A stretch of 64,000 nt of DNA from the NCBI RefSeq assembly GCF_030811215.1, contig NZ_JAUSQM010000001.1, forward strand, positions 1,178,001-1,242,000. Direction: 5' to 3'. Below the pieces are notes generated by a model. That model saw only the letters and a list, made by a program, of their open reading frames with translations. It ran no database searches and was not told where the DNA came from. The stretch is from Nocardioides massiliensis. GTDB taxonomy: Bacteria; Actinomycetota; Actinomycetes; Propionibacteriales; Nocardioidaceae. Within the stretch, counting starts at the first letter, position 1. Each line of letters starts with the position of its first letter. Positions 50,709 through 60,863 of the stretch are shown here, one piece after another. Made by a program: the position numbers and the translations under genes.

Positions 50709-52256
50709 GTGGGGGGCTCAGTCCGGCGCGGGAACCGCAGCACGCGCAGCGCCGTCGCGCTGATCGCGGCCGCGGGACTGGGCGTCACCGGCTGCAGCCT
50801 CGGTCCGGCCGAACCCCTCAGGGGCGCCGGTGGGCCCGCTTCGCCCACGCCCTCGATCGCCGCCCCGTCGGTGTCGCCGGGCATGGGCTCCGGAGCACGC
50901 CGGCCGGACGAGCAGCGCCCCAACTTCCTGGTGATCACCACCGACGACGCGGCGCCCGGCGACCTCGAGCACATGCCCAACGTCAAGCGGCTGCTCGCCG
51001 ACCGGGGCGTGACGATGACCAACCTCGTCGCCCCGACGCCGATCTGCGTCCCGGCCCGCGCGAGCCTGCTGACGGGCCAGTACGCCCACAACCACGGGGC
51101 GCTCACGATCCAGGGCGAGGGCGGCGGCTTCGCCTCCTTCGACGACCGGCGCACGCTGCCGGTGTGGCTGCGCCAGGCCGGCTACGACACCATGCTCGTC
51201 GGCAAGTACCTCAACGGGTACGGCGCCGGCGAGACCCGCCGCTACGTGCCGCCCGGGTGGAGCGACTGGCGGGGCAGCATCGACTGGTCGACCTACTTCT
51301 TCCCCTCCGCCGAGCTCAGCGTCAACGGCGAGGTCGTCCGCACGCCCGACTACAACACCGACGTCTTCGCCGACAACGTCACCGAGATGCTCAGCGCGCC
51401 CGAGCGCCACGAGAACCCGTGGTACCTCACCGTCAACTACGTCGCGCCGCACCACGGCGACCCGATCGAGCCCGACGACCCGGTCGACATGATGACCACC
51501 GTCCCGGCACAGCGGCACCGCGACCTGTTCGAGGACCTGCCGCTGCCGGACAAGCCGAACATGTTCGAGCAGCGGCCTGGCGACAAGGCGATGCGCGCGA
51601 CCCACGACCGTGCGCGGTGGACACCCGAGGCCCGCGCCGCCCTCCGCGAGGCGCACCAGCAGCGCGTCGAGTCGCTGCAGGCCGTCGACGAGGCGGTACG
51701 CGAGCATGTCTGGGTGCTGCGCCGTACCAAGCAGCTCGCCCGCACGGTCGTGGTCTTCACCTCCGACAACGGCACCATGCTCGGCGAGCACAACCTCGCG
51801 GGGAAGCTGTGGCACTACCGCGACTCCCAGACGGTGCCGACCGTGATCCGCGGGCCGGGTGTCCCGCAGGGGCGGACGGTCGCCACCCTGGCCGCGAACG
51901 TCGACCTGCCGACCACCATCGCCGCCTGGGCGGGGGTCGAACCCGGGCGGGCCGTCGACGGCATCGACCTGCGGCCGGTGCTGCGCGGCGAGCCGATGCC
52001 GGGCCGCGCGGTCCCGACCCTGGCCCACCCGGTCCTCGGGGCGGCACGGCCGCTCTACCGCGGCATCCGGGTCGGCGAGCGGTGGAACTACGCGCGGTTG
52101 CGCACGGGTGAGGAGCTCTACGACCTCCGTGCGGATCCCTACGAGCTCGACAACGTCGCCGACGACCCGGCGTACCGCCCCGCCCTGCGCCGGCTGCGCA
52201 AGCTCACCCGCGCGCTGCGCGACTGCGTCGGCGCTCAGTGCAGGAGGACCGGATGA
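50709..52256 (+). CDS. Secreted sulfatase family lipoprotein
   Basis: 515 residues. An N-terminal signal ending GVTGC suggests a lipidated C29. The alkaline-phosphatase-like fold has the metal pair TTDD (D79, D80) and the modification motif CVPARASLL (C113), C-x-P-x-R, whose Cys becomes formylglycine in type I sulfatases; [14 protein letters not shown] holds the later metal ligands. Substrate unknown, perhaps sulfated polysaccharide or arylsulfate. GTG start at 50709. The stop overlaps the acetyltransferase ATG. Confidence 0.88.
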   Translation: MGGSVRRGNRSTRSAVALIAAAGLGVTGCSLGPAEPLRGAGGPASPTPSIAAPSVSPGMGSGARRPDEQRPNFLVITTDDAAPGDLEHMPNVKRLLADRGVTMTNLVAPTPICVPARASLLTGQYAHNHGALTIQGEGGGFASFDDRRTLPVWLRQAGYDTMLVGKYLNGYGAGETRRYVPPGWSDWRGSIDWSTYFFPSAELSVNGEVVRTPDYNTDVFADNVTEMLSAPERHENPWYLTVNYVAPHHGDPIEPDDPVDMMTTVPAQRHRDLFEDLPLPDKPNMFEQRPGDKAMRATHDRARWTPEARAALREAHQQRVESLQAVDEAVREHVWVLRRTKQLARTVVVFTSDNGTMLGEHNLAGKLWHYRDSQTVPTVIRGPGVPQGRTVATLAANVDLPTTIAAWAGVEPGRAVDGIDLRPVLRGEPMPGRAVPTLAHPVLGAARPLYRGIRVGERWNYARLRTGEELYDLRADPYELDNVADDPAYRPALRRLRKLTRALRDCVGAQCRRTG

Positions 52257-52942
52257 CGATCCGTGGCCGGGGAAACGTGCGGCACAAGCGAGCCTCTCAG
52301 GTGACCGTGGAGGCGCCTGTGCGGTTCATGGCACCCACGACGTTCGCCGGTCCGACCCGCATCGGCGCCTTCAGCTACTTCGTCGGCGGGACGATCGACC
52401 ACTGCGCCTCGATTGGGCGCTACTGCTCGATCGCCGCGGGGGTCCGGATCGGCGAACCCGACCACCCGACCGACTGGCTGAGCACCTCGCCGTTCCAGTA
52501 CGACGCCGCCCGCTTCGGCTGGCACACGTCCGCCGACGCGTGCGCACCGCGGGTCCCCGCTCGGGCGCCCCAGGGCAACTTCCGCCGGGGCGCGGTGACG
52601 ATCGGCAACGACGTGTGGATCGGCGCCGGCGTCGTGATCGTGCGCGGTGTCACCGTGCACGACGGGGCCGTCATCGGCGCGGGTGCGGTCGTGACCCGCG
52701 ACGTGGCGCCGTACGCGATCGTGGGCGGAGTGCCCGCACGGGAGATCCGGTCGCGGTTCGACACGGCGACCGTCGAGCAGCTGCTCGAGCTCCGATGGTG
52801 GCGGTTCTCGCCCAACCAGCTCGACGGCATCACGTTCGAGGACGTGCCCGCGGCCGTGCGCGAACTGCGCACCCGCATCGAGGCCGGGATGGTCCCCTAC
52901 GCCGGTCCCGAGGAGACGCTCACGGCGCCCCCGCGCGACTAG
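52253..52942 (+). CDS. Left-handed beta-helix (hexapeptide) acetyltransferase, CatB/Vat-like
   Basis: 229 residues. Hexapeptide turns ([54 protein letters not shown]) and the [12 protein letters not shown] catalytic-face region of xenobiotic-type acetyltransferases; C-terminal [17 protein letters not shown]. Such enzymes acetylate sugars or antibiotics. It starts at ATG 52253 in the sulfatase stop, so it is translationally coupled and may act on a cell-envelope sugar (inference). Confidence 0.88.
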   Translation: MTIRGRGNVRHKRASQVTVEAPVRFMAPTTFAGPTRIGAFSYFVGGTIDHCASIGRYCSIAAGVRIGEPDHPTDWLSTSPFQYDAARFGWHTSADACAPRVPARAPQGNFRRGAVTIGNDVWIGAGVVIVRGVTVHDGAVIGAGAVVTRDVAPYAIVGGVPAREIRSRFDTATVEQLLELRWWRFSPNQLDGITFEDVPAAVRELRTRIEAGMVPYAGPEETLTAPPRD

Positions 52943-52951
52943 GGTGCCGCA

Positions 52952-54019
52952 ATGACCCACCTCCCCACCCCGCGCGCAGCGGTGACCGCGCTGCCGCCGT
53001 ACGTCCCTGGTCGGCCGCCCACCCCGCGGCCGGGCCTGACGACTTACAAGCTCAGCTCCAACGAGAACCCGTACCCGCCGCTGCCCGGCGTCGTCGAGGC
53101 CGCCACGCGGGCCGTCGAGCGGATGAACCGCTACCCCGACATGGGCTGCACCGAGCTGTACGCCGCCCTCGCCGACCGGCTCGGCGTCGCGCCCGAGAGC
53201 CTCGCCGCCGGCACGGGGTCGGTGGCCGTGCTCTACCACCTGCTGCAGGCCTACTGCGAGACCGGCGACGAGGTCGTCTTCGCCTGGCGGTCCTTCGAGG
53301 CCTACCCGATCGCCGTCGCCGTGACCGGCGCCAGCGCCGTGCCGGTGCCGCTGACGGCCGACGGTCGCCACGACCTCGACGCGATGGCGGCGGCGATCAC
53401 CGAGCGCACCCGGGTCGTCGTGCTCTGCACCCCCAACAACCCGACCGGCCCCGCGCTCACCCACGCCGAGGTCGAGGCGTTCTGTGCGCGCGCGCCGGAG
53501 CACGTCCTCGTCGTGGTCGATGAGGCCTACCGCGAGTTCGTGCGCAGCCCCGACCCCGTCGACGGCGTCGCGCTGCACCGGGCGCACCCGCGGGTGGTCG
53601 TGCTGCGCACCTTCGCGAAGGCCTACGGGCTCGCGGGCTTCCGGGTCGGCTACGCCCTCGCGCATGCCGACGTCGCCGCGGCGGTCCGGGCGTGCGCCCT
53701 GCCGTTCGGGGTGTCGTCGGTCGCACAGGCCGCGGCGATCGCCTCGCTGGACGCCGAGGACGCGCTGCTCGAGCGCGTCGAGGCGCTCGTCGCAGAGCGG
53801 GCGCGGGTGTACGCCGGGCTGGTCGCGCAGGGCTGGGACGTCCCGGACGCCCAGGGCAACTTCGTCTGGCTGGGGCTCGGTGACCGGGCGCTCGACTTCT
53901 CCGCCGCGGCCGACGAGGCCGGGCTGGTGGTGCGGCCGTTCGCCGGTGACGGCGTCCGGGTGTCGATCGGCGAGCCGGAAGCCAACACCCGCTTCCTGGA
54001 GCTGGCGGCGCGCTGGTGA
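52952..54019 (+). CDS. hisC: Histidinol-phosphate / aromatic aminotransferase, HisC-like
   Basis: 355 residues, class II PLP aminotransferase. [11 protein letters not shown] substrate loop, [15 protein letters not shown] cofactor contacts and the Schiff-base K223 in [16 protein letters not shown]. It lies apart from his genes, like the mycobacterial second copy (HisC2/PatA) that transaminates phenylalanine or other aromatics; so an aromatic substrate is as likely as histidinol phosphate. Downstream of the acetyltransferase by 9 bp. Confidence 0.9.
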   Translation: MTHLPTPRAAVTALPPYVPGRPPTPRPGLTTYKLSSNENPYPPLPGVVEAATRAVERMNRYPDMGCTELYAALADRLGVAPESLAAGTGSVAVLYHLLQAYCETGDEVVFAWRSFEAYPIAVAVTGASAVPVPLTADGRHDLDAMAAAITERTRVVVLCTPNNPTGPALTHAEVEAFCARAPEHVLVVVDEAYREFVRSPDPVDGVALHRAHPRVVVLRTFAKAYGLAGFRVGYALAHADVAAAVRACALPFGVSSVAQAAAIASLDAEDALLERVEALVAERARVYAGLVAQGWDVPDAQGNFVWLGLGDRALDFSAAADEAGLVVRPFAGDGVRVSIGEPEANTRFLELAARW

Positions 54020-54035
54020 CGGCTGGCGGGCCGCC

Positions 54036-54434
54036 TCACGGGGTGAGGATCCGGCACCGCAGTCCCGGTGCGCGTTCGATCCTGCGGTCGAGCGTGACGA
54101 GGGGTGCGCCGATGAGCTCGGCCAGCGCGACGTAGTCGGCGTCGTAGGTCGTCAGGTTCGGCCGTAGCTGCCAGGCCCGGGTCGCGAGGAGTTCGTAGGG
54201 CCATTGCTCGATCGCCAGCTCCATGAGGTCGGAGTGCGCCTGCGCGGCTTGGTCGGCCGTGATGAGCACGGCGAGCTCGTGGCGGCGGATGATGTTGGCC
54301 GTCTCGAACGCGAGCAGGCTCGGCGCCGCGAGGTCGGCGCCCGTGAGGGCGTCGGTGGCCCATCGCCCGTCAGGGCCGGCGTCCAGCAGGACAGCTGCCA
54401 CCGCCGACGCGTCGCACACGACGCGCGGCCTCAT
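54036..54434 (-). CDS. vapC: VapC-type PIN-domain toxin
   Basis: 132 residues. PIN fold with the acidic residues expected for a Mg2+-dependent RNase: D8 in VVCDASAVAAV, E44 in LLAFETANII and the Asp pair in TYDADYVALAEL, then LVTLDRRIER. VapC toxins cleave tRNA or rRNA when free of antitoxin. Preceded by its antitoxin gene with a 4-bp ATGA overlap, the usual order. Convergent with the hisC-like gene. Confidence 0.92.
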   Translation of the reverse strand: MRPRVVCDASAVAAVLLDAGPDGRWATDALTGADLAAPSLLAFETANIIRRHELAVLITADQAAQAHSDLMELAIEQWPYELLATRAWQLRPNLTTYDADYVALAELIGAPLVTLDRRIERAPGLRCRILTP

Positions 54435-54667
54435 CGGCGGTCTGCGTCGCGGGCGGCGAGGATCGAGGCGGCGTCGACGCGCACGTCGGTCGCCACGACG
54501 CGGGACCGAGCACGAGCGATGAGGTCGTCGACCGCCGGCCGTTCGGCACTCTGGACGAGCAGGCGCCGCACGTACTCCTGCAGGGACATCCCGGACCGTG
54601 CCGCGCGTGCCGCCAGCTCATCGCGCACCTCGCGCGGCACGTCGCGCACCGTCACCGCCACGCCCAT
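54431..54667 (-). CDS. vapB: VapB-type ribbon-helix-helix antitoxin
   Basis: 78 residues. N-terminal VAVTVRDVPREVRDELAARAARSGMSLQEYVRRLL is the FitA/VapB ribbon-helix-helix that binds DNA as a dimer; the acidic C-terminal part should wrap the toxin. It normally represses its own operon and neutralises VapC. The ATG at 54667 lies 157 bp from the divergent ABC exporter gene. Confidence 0.9.
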   Translation of the reverse strand: MGVAVTVRDVPREVRDELAARAARSGMSLQEYVRRLLVQSAERPAVDDLIARARSRVVATDVRVDAASILAARDADRR

Positions 54668-54823
54668 GCAGCGACTTTAGCAGCACCAGCATCAGAACGA
54701 CAGCAGGTCGGAGCAGCCGGGGTCTGGCGGGGGTGACGGAGCCGACCCGAAAACGGTTCGTGGGTTGTCGGACGCGCCACGTAACCTCGTTGCACACACC
54801 AAGCGAGGGGACCCCCGCGACTC

Positions 54824-56647
54824 ATGTCGGCCACGGCTCACCAGCCCACCCGCACTGAATCGCAGCTCCACACCGAGCCCGACCCGCTCCGGCCACCGCC
54901 GGCGAGCGCGAAGGCACTGTGGCGACTGCGTGCCTATGTGCGTCCCCATCTCACCGCGATGGTGCTCAGCCTGCTGGCTGCCGGCATCGCGATCGGGCTC
55001 TCGCTGAGCATCCCGTTGGTGATCCGCGAGCTGATCGACGGTCCCATCGCCGACGGCGACCGCGACGGGCTGTGGTGGCTCGGCGCGTTGGCGATCGTGC
55101 TCGGCGTACTCGAGGCGGCCTTCATCTGGTTCCGCCGGTGGGTGCAGTCGGCAGCGATCTTCGACATCGAGCGCTCGCTGCGCCGTGACCTCTACGACCG
55201 GTTGCAGGAGCTCCCGATGGCGTTCCACGCCAAGTGGCAGTCCGGGCAGCTGCTCTCGCGCGTCACCACCGACCTCACCGCGATCCGGATGTTCGCCGGC
55301 TTCGGCGCGATCTTCCTGGTCGTCAACATCCTGCAGCTCATCACCGTCACGATCCTGCTGCTCAACATGTACTGGCCGCTCGGTCTCGTGGTCGCCGCCT
55401 CCGCGGTCCCGATCGTGTGGCTGTCGATGCGCTTCGAGAAGGCCTACACCGTCGTCACCCGCCAGGTGCAGGACGAGCAGGGCGACGTCGCCACCCTGGT
55501 CGAGGAGGCGGCCGTCGGCTACCGGGTCATCCGGTCCTTCGGGCGCGCGTCGTACGCCGCCGAGGGCTTCGACCGGGCCGCCGGCAAGCTGTATGCCACC
55601 TCGCTGGAGAAGGTGCGCATCTCCGCGCGGTTCTGGTCCTTCCTCGGGGTCATCCCCAACCTCGCCGTGGTCGTCGTGCTGCTGCTCGGCGCGCGCGCCG
55701 TCGGCGAGGGCGAGATCACCTACGGCACCCTCGTGGCCTTCGTGACGCTGATGCTGTCGCTGGTCTGGCCGGTCACGGTGCTCGGGGTGATCCTGGCGAT
55801 GGCGCAGGAGGCCATGACCGCCTCGGCCCGCGTCTGGGAGATCTTCGACACCGAGCCGGCGATCGTCGGCGGTGAGGCGGAGATCGCCGACCCGCGCGGC
55901 CACCTGCGCTTCGAGGGCGTGGAGTTCCGCTTCCCCGACCAGTCGCCGGAGGAGCCCGCGATCCTGCGCGGTGTCGACCTCGACGTCGCGCCCGGCGAGA
56001 CCGTCGCTGTGGTCGGGTCGACCGGCTCGGGCAAGACCGCGCTCACGGCCCTCGTGCCGCGGTTGTACGACGTGACCGCCGGTCGCATCACGATCGACGG
56101 CGTCGACGTCCGCGAGCTGCGGCTCCCCCACCTGCGCTCCCTGGTCGCGACGGCGTTCGAGGAGCCGGTGCTGTTCTCGATGAGCGCGCGGGAGAACCTC
56201 ACCCTCGGGCGTCCTGACGCAAGCGAGGCCGAGGTGCTTGAGGCGATCGAGGTCGCCCAGGCCGGGTTCGTCCACGACCTGCCGTTCGGGCTCGACACCC
56301 GCATCGGCGAGCAGGGCATGAGCCTGTCGGGCGGTCAGCGCCAACGGCTCGCGCTGGCCCGCGCGGTCGTCGCCAAGCCGCGCATCCTCGTGCTCGATGA
56401 CACCCTGTCGGCCCTCGACGTCCACACGGAGGCACTGGTCGAGGAGGCGCTGCGCCGCGTCCTCGCCGACGCCACCGGCATCGTCGTCGCCCACCGCGCC
56501 TCCACCGTGCTGCTCGCCGACAAGGTCGCCCTGCTGCAGGAGGGCCGGATCACCCACGTCGGCCAGCACCGCGAGCTGCTTGCCGAGGTGCCGGCGTACC
56601 GCGCCCTGCTCACCTCCGACGACGCCCTGGCCGGAGCCGCCCGATGA
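54824..56647 (+). CDS. ABC exporter subunit 1 (membrane plus ATPase, degenerate catalytic site)
   Basis: 607 residues. Six membrane spans in residues 40-340, then the ATPase: Walker A GSTGSGKT (about 398-405), signature LSGGQRQRLALARA (about 501), Walker B ILVLDDTLSALD (about 520), where Asp stands in place of the catalytic Glu, and switch His in VAHRASTV. The Glu-to-Asp change marks the non-canonical site of heterodimeric type IV exporters such as TM287/288 or BmrCD. Overlaps subunit 2 by 4 bp. Substrate unknown, multidrug or lipid likely. Confidence 0.92.
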   Translation: MSATAHQPTRTESQLHTEPDPLRPPPASAKALWRLRAYVRPHLTAMVLSLLAAGIAIGLSLSIPLVIRELIDGPIADGDRDGLWWLGALAIVLGVLEAAFIWFRRWVQSAAIFDIERSLRRDLYDRLQELPMAFHAKWQSGQLLSRVTTDLTAIRMFAGFGAIFLVVNILQLITVTILLLNMYWPLGLVVAASAVPIVWLSMRFEKAYTVVTRQVQDEQGDVATLVEEAAVGYRVIRSFGRASYAAEGFDRAAGKLYATSLEKVRISARFWSFLGVIPNLAVVVVLLLGARAVGEGEITYGTLVAFVTLMLSLVWPVTVLGVILAMAQEAMTASARVWEIFDTEPAIVGGEAEIADPRGHLRFEGVEFRFPDQSPEEPAILRGVDLDVAPGETVAVVGSTGSGKTALTALVPRLYDVTAGRITIDGVDVRELRLPHLRSLVATAFEEPVLFSMSARENLTLGRPDASEAEVLEAIEVAQAGFVHDLPFGLDTRIGEQGMSLSGGQRQRLALARAVVAKPRILVLDDTLSALDVHTEALVEEALRRVLADATGIVVAHRASTVLLADKVALLQEGRITHVGQHRELLAEVPAYRALLTSDDALAGAAR

Positions 56648-58485
56648 GCGCCCCGGTGTCCACGCCGCCCAGCGCCGACTGGCGCGGCCGCCTCGACCAG
56701 ACCGACCCCGACAAGGTCGAGGTCGGTCGCCTCGCCCGTGCCTCGCGCGCGCTGCTCGGCGACCTGCTGCGCCCCTACCGGTCGCTGCTGTTGTTGGTCC
56801 TGGCCATCGTGATCGTCGAGAACGCCGCCCGCCTCGCGATCCCCTACCTGGTCAAGGTCGGCATCGACTCCGGCATCCCGCCGATCACCGAGTCCGGCGA
56901 CTCGAGCGTGTTGTACGCCGTGGTCGCCGCCGTCCTCGCGGCCACCGTCCTGCAGGCCGTGACCCGGCAGATGTTCCTGCGGATGTCGGGCCGGATCGGA
57001 CAGGGTGTGCTCGTCGAGCTGCGCCGGCGTACCTTCCGCCACTTCGGTGCGCTCAGCCCGAGCTTCCACGACGACTACACATCCGGCCGGGCGATCTCGC
57101 GACAGACCTCCGACATGGACGCGATCAACGAGATGCTCGAGACCGGGTTCGACGGTCTCGTCTCGGCCGTGTTCACCCTGCTCGGCACGACCGTCCTGCT
57201 GCTCGTGCTCGACGTCGAGCTCGGCCTCGTCGCGTTGCTGTGCCTGCCGTTCCTGGCCTTGCTGACCAACTGGTTCCGCCTCGCATCCGCCCGCGCCTAC
57301 CGCCAGACGCGGGAGACGATCGCCGGCGTCATCGTGCACTTCGTCGAGACCCTCGGCGGCGTCCGCGCCGTCCAGGCCTTCCGCCGCGAGCCCCGCAACG
57401 CCGAGCTGTTCGCCGAGCTCAACGAGGACAACCGGGTCGCCAACCTCAAGGCGTTCCGGCTGATCGTGTGGTTCATGCCCGGCATCAAGCTGGTCGGCAA
57501 CCTCACCATCGGCGTGGTGCTGCTCTACGGCGGCTACCTCGCCTTCGAGGGCGAGGTCACGGTCGGCGTGCTGGCGGCGTTCCTGCTCTACCTGCGCCAG
57601 TTCTTCGAGCCGATGATGGAGATCTCGCAGTTCTACAACACCTTCCAGAGCGCATCCGCGGCGCTGGAGAAGGTGTCCACCGTCCTGGCGGAGGAGCCGT
57701 CGGTGCCGGAGCCGACCCACCCCGTCGCGCTGCAGCCCGGTCGCACGCCGGGCGAGCTCCGGTTCGAGGACACCCAGTTCGCGTACGTCGAGGACGCCCC
57801 GGTCATCCCGGGTCTCGACCTCACGATCCCGGCCGGCCAGACCGTCGCGCTGGTCGGCACGACCGGCGCGGGCAAGACGACGATCGCGAAGCTCCTGGCC
57901 CGGTTCTACGACCCGACCGGCGGTCGCGTGCTGCTCGACGGCGTCGACCTGCGCGACCTCGCCGAGGACGACCTGCGGCGCGCGGTCGTGATGGTGACCC
58001 AGGAGAACTACCTCTTCTCCGGCACCATCTCCGACAACATCCGCTTCGGCCGTCCCGACGCGAGCCCGGCCGAGGTCGAGGAGGCCGCGCGGGCGGTCGG
58101 CGCCGACGAGCTGATCCGCGCGATGCCCCGCGGTTACGCCACCCGCGTCGCCAACCAGGGCGGCCGGCTCTCCGCCGGCCAGCGCCAGCTGATCGCCTTC
58201 GCCCGGGCCTTCCTCGCCGACCCGGCGGTCCTCATCCTCGACGAGGCGACGTCGTCGCTCGACATCCCCTCGGAGCGGCTGGTGCAGGAGGCGCTGCGCA
58301 CCGTCCTCGCCGGGCGCACCGCGGTGATCATCGCCCACCGGCTCTCCACGGTCGAGATCGCCGACCGGGTGCTCGTCCTCGAGCACGGTCGCGTCATCGA
58401 GGACGGCACGCCGGCCGATCTGGTCGCCGCGGACGACGGGCGGTACGCCGACCTGCACCGCGCCTGGGTCGACTCCCTCGCGTAG
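56644..58485 (+). CDS. ABC exporter subunit 2 (membrane plus ATPase)
   Basis: 613 residues. Six membrane spans then an ATPase with Walker A GTTGAGKT (about 404), Walker B VLILDEATSSLD with the proper catalytic Glu, and switch His in IAHRLSTV. Its signature is LSAGQ rather than LSGGQ, which would face the degenerate Walker B of subunit 1; so the dimer has one strong and one weak site. Starts at ATG 56644. Confidence 0.93.
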   Translation: MSAPVSTPPSADWRGRLDQTDPDKVEVGRLARASRALLGDLLRPYRSLLLLVLAIVIVENAARLAIPYLVKVGIDSGIPPITESGDSSVLYAVVAAVLAATVLQAVTRQMFLRMSGRIGQGVLVELRRRTFRHFGALSPSFHDDYTSGRAISRQTSDMDAINEMLETGFDGLVSAVFTLLGTTVLLLVLDVELGLVALLCLPFLALLTNWFRLASARAYRQTRETIAGVIVHFVETLGGVRAVQAFRREPRNAELFAELNEDNRVANLKAFRLIVWFMPGIKLVGNLTIGVVLLYGGYLAFEGEVTVGVLAAFLLYLRQFFEPMMEISQFYNTFQSASAALEKVSTVLAEEPSVPEPTHPVALQPGRTPGELRFEDTQFAYVEDAPVIPGLDLTIPAGQTVALVGTTGAGKTTIAKLLARFYDPTGGRVLLDGVDLRDLAEDDLRRAVVMVTQENYLFSGTISDNIRFGRPDASPAEVEEAARAVGADELIRAMPRGYATRVANQGGRLSAGQRQLIAFARAFLADPAVLILDEATSSLDIPSERLVQEALRTVLAGRTAVIIAHRLSTVEIADRVLVLEHGRVIEDGTPADLVAADDGRYADLHRAWVDSLA

Positions 58486-58499
58486 GGCATAGTTGAATC

Positions 58500-59441
58500 A
58501 TGAACAACGATGGCGGCAAGGGCAGTTACGTCGAGCCCGAGTTCAACCGCGACATGAACTACATCGCCGACCGGATCACGCGTGACTCCGCGACGTGGCC
58601 GGTCGAGCCCGGCCGCTACCGGTTGATCGCCGCGCGGGCGTGCCCGTGGGCCAACCGCGCGATCATCGTGCGCCAGCTGCTCGGTCTCGAGGACGTCATC
58701 TCGATGGGCCTGGCCGGGCCGGTCCACGACCAGCGCAGCTGGACCTTCGACCTCGACCCCGGCGGCGTGGACCCGGTGCTCGGCATCGAGCGCCTGCAGG
58801 AGGCCTACTTCGCGCGGATCCCCGACTACGAGCGCGGCATCACGGTGCCGGCGATGGTCGATGTCCCGAGCGGGCAGGTCGTGACCAACAACTTCCCGCA
58901 GATCACGCAAGACTTCTTCTTCGAGTGGCGCGACCACCACCGCCCCGACGCGCCGAACCTCTGGCCCGACGACGTGCGCGAGGAGATGGAGGAGGTCATG
59001 CAGCGGATCTTCACCGAGGTCAACAACGGCGTCTACCGCTGCGGCTTCGCCGGCACCCAGGCGGCCTACGACCAGGCCTACGACCGGCTCTTCGCCGCGC
59101 TCGACTGGCTCGAGGAGCGGCTCACGGATCGGCGCTACCTGATGGGCGATGCCATCACCGAGGCCGACGTCCGCCTCTTCACCACCCTGGCCCGCTTCGA
59201 CCCCGTCTACCACGGTCACTTCAAGTGCAACCGCAACAAGCTGATCGAGATGCCGGCTCTGTGGGCCTACGCGCGCGACCTCTTCCAGACTCCCGGCTTC
59301 GGCGACACGATCGACTTCGACCAGATCAAGGCCCACTACTACGTGGTCCACACCGACATCAACCCCACGCAGGTCATCCCGAAGGGACCCGACCTGGCGA
59401 GCTGGCACGAGCCGCACGGGCGCGAGAAGCTCGCGGCCTGA
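58500..59441 (+). CDS. YqjG/ECM4-like (Xi-class GST fold) hydroquinone reductase-type protein
   Basis: 313 residues. The thioredoxin-fold N-domain carries ACPWANRAIIVRQLLGL (C48), the CPWA motif of glutathionyl-hydroquinone reductases, followed by a helical domain with YLMGDAITEADVRLFTTLARFDPVYHGHFKCN. The family strips glutathione from conjugates; actinobacteria normally use mycothiol, so the thiol partner here should differ. It follows the exporter genes by 14 bp, hinting at a detoxification-and-export unit. Confidence 0.9.
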   Translation: MNNDGGKGSYVEPEFNRDMNYIADRITRDSATWPVEPGRYRLIAARACPWANRAIIVRQLLGLEDVISMGLAGPVHDQRSWTFDLDPGGVDPVLGIERLQEAYFARIPDYERGITVPAMVDVPSGQVVTNNFPQITQDFFFEWRDHHRPDAPNLWPDDVREEMEEVMQRIFTEVNNGVYRCGFAGTQAAYDQAYDRLFAALDWLEERLTDRRYLMGDAITEADVRLFTTLARFDPVYHGHFKCNRNKLIEMPALWAYARDLFQTPGFGDTIDFDQIKAHYYVVHTDINPTQVIPKGPDLASWHEPHGREKLAA

Positions 59442-59478
59442 GCCTGCGCCCGTCGCTCGTGACGCGGAACACGTCGGC

Positions 59479-59498
59479 AACGGCCTGAGGGTGCCGTT
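59479..59498 (+). terminator. Hairpin AACGGC-N8-GCCGTT
   Basis: 6-bp stem 37 bp after the hydroquinone-reductase-like stop. It may end the exporter transcript before the MFS gene; the stem is short. Confidence 0.4.
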
Positions 59499-59570
59499 AC
59501 GCTTGTAACTTCCCACTACTTGTGCGGGTACGCCGAGCGACTCGACGCAGGGGAGACCGAGAGGAGATCC

Positions 59571-60857
59571 GTGTCCGCCGCTGCCCGCGCTCACAACCCG
59601 ATGCCGGTCCTGGCCGGTGCGGTGCTCGTGGTCATGGCGGCTCAGCAGGCGATCGTCCCGGTCCTCGCCCCGCTCGCGCGTGACCTCGAGCTCCCCGAGT
59701 GGTCCCTCGGCCTGCTGATGACCAGTGCGGCCGTGATGTTCACGCTGACCAGCAGCCCCTGGGGGCGTGCCGTCGACCGGGTCGGCCACCGCACCGTCCT
59801 GTTGAGCGGACTGAGTCTCGGCCTGGTCGGGATGACCGGCTTCGCGATCGTGTGCCAGCTCGCGGTGAGCGGCGTGATCTCTGGCGAGCTCGGCATGGCG
59901 CTGATGATCGGCACGCGCTCGCTGCTGTTCGGTGTCGCCATGGGAGCCGTCCCGACCGCCGCGATGGCCTGGGTCGCGGCCAACACCTCGACGACCCAGG
60001 AGCGCGTCAAGGGGCTCGCGCAGATCGGCGCGGTCCAGGGGCTCGCGCAGGCCCTCGGCCCCGCGAGCGGGTTCGTGCTGGCGTTCGCCGGCTTCCTCGG
60101 ACCGGTGTGGGCGGCGCCGGCCGTCATCGCCTTCGCCCTGGTCGCGGTGGCGGTCCTCCTCCCCAAGGGGCCGAGCCGGCGGGCGCGTGCCGCGGCAGCC
60201 GCCGAGGCCGAGCAGGCGGAGGCGGCCGCGCCGTCGAAGCCGTTGCGTCCCTGGGACCCGCGGCTGTGGCCGGTCATGCTCGGCGGGTTCGGCTCGTTCC
60301 TGACCCTCGGGCTGGTCGTGGTATGTGTCGGCTTCGTCGTGCAGGACCGGCTGGGCTACGAGGGCGCCGACGCCGTCCGGATGACCGGGCTCGTCTCGAC
60401 CGTCGTCGGCCTAGTCATGGTGACCATGCAGGCGTTCGTCGTCCCGCGCCTGGGCTGGCCGCCGTGGCGGATGCTGCGCAGCGGCATCCCGCTGGTCGCC
60501 CTCGGCGCCGCCGGCCTCATGGTGGCCGACACCTTGGTGCTCGTCACCGCCTGCATGGCAGTGCTCGCCGTCGGCATGGGCACGGTCGGCCCCGGCTATG
60601 TCTCGGCGCCGACGCTGCTCGTCGGTCCTGCCGAGCAGGGGCGGGTGGCCGGGCTCGTGCAGACCGTCACCGGCTCGACCTTCATGATCGGCCCGCTGGG
60701 TGGCTCGGCGTTGTATGGCATCAACGACTGGCTGCCGTTCGCGGTCGGCACCGGCATCTGCGTCGCGGGGGCGATCTTCGTGTGGACCCGCAAGGGGCCG
60801 GGGGAGACCGCCACGGCGCCGGCCCCACAACCCGAGCTCGCGCCCGACCCCAGCTGA
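59571..60857 (+). CDS. MFS transporter
   Basis: 428 residues with 12 predicted spans and the MFS motif A-like SSPWGRAVDRVGHRTVLL after the second span, plus a charged central loop (RRARAAAAAEAEQAEAAAPSK). DHA1-like drug or metabolite exporter; substrate unknown. The start is GTG 59571, with AGGAG 5-9 bp upstream, rather than the ATG at 59520. Convergent with the SRPBCC gene, six bases apart. Confidence 0.87.
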   Translation: MSAAARAHNPMPVLAGAVLVVMAAQQAIVPVLAPLARDLELPEWSLGLLMTSAAVMFTLTSSPWGRAVDRVGHRTVLLSGLSLGLVGMTGFAIVCQLAVSGVISGELGMALMIGTRSLLFGVAMGAVPTAAMAWVAANTSTTQERVKGLAQIGAVQGLAQALGPASGFVLAFAGFLGPVWAAPAVIAFALVAVAVLLPKGPSRRARAAAAAEAEQAEAAAPSKPLRPWDPRLWPVMLGGFGSFLTLGLVVVCVGFVVQDRLGYEGADAVRMTGLVSTVVGLVMVTMQAFVVPRLGWPPWRMLRSGIPLVALGAAGLMVADTLVLVTACMAVLAVGMGTVGPGYVSAPTLLVGPAEQGRVAGLVQTVTGSTFMIGPLGGSALYGINDWLPFAVGTGICVAGAIFVWTRKGPGETATAPAPQPELAPDPS

Positions 60858-60863
60858 CCGGCG

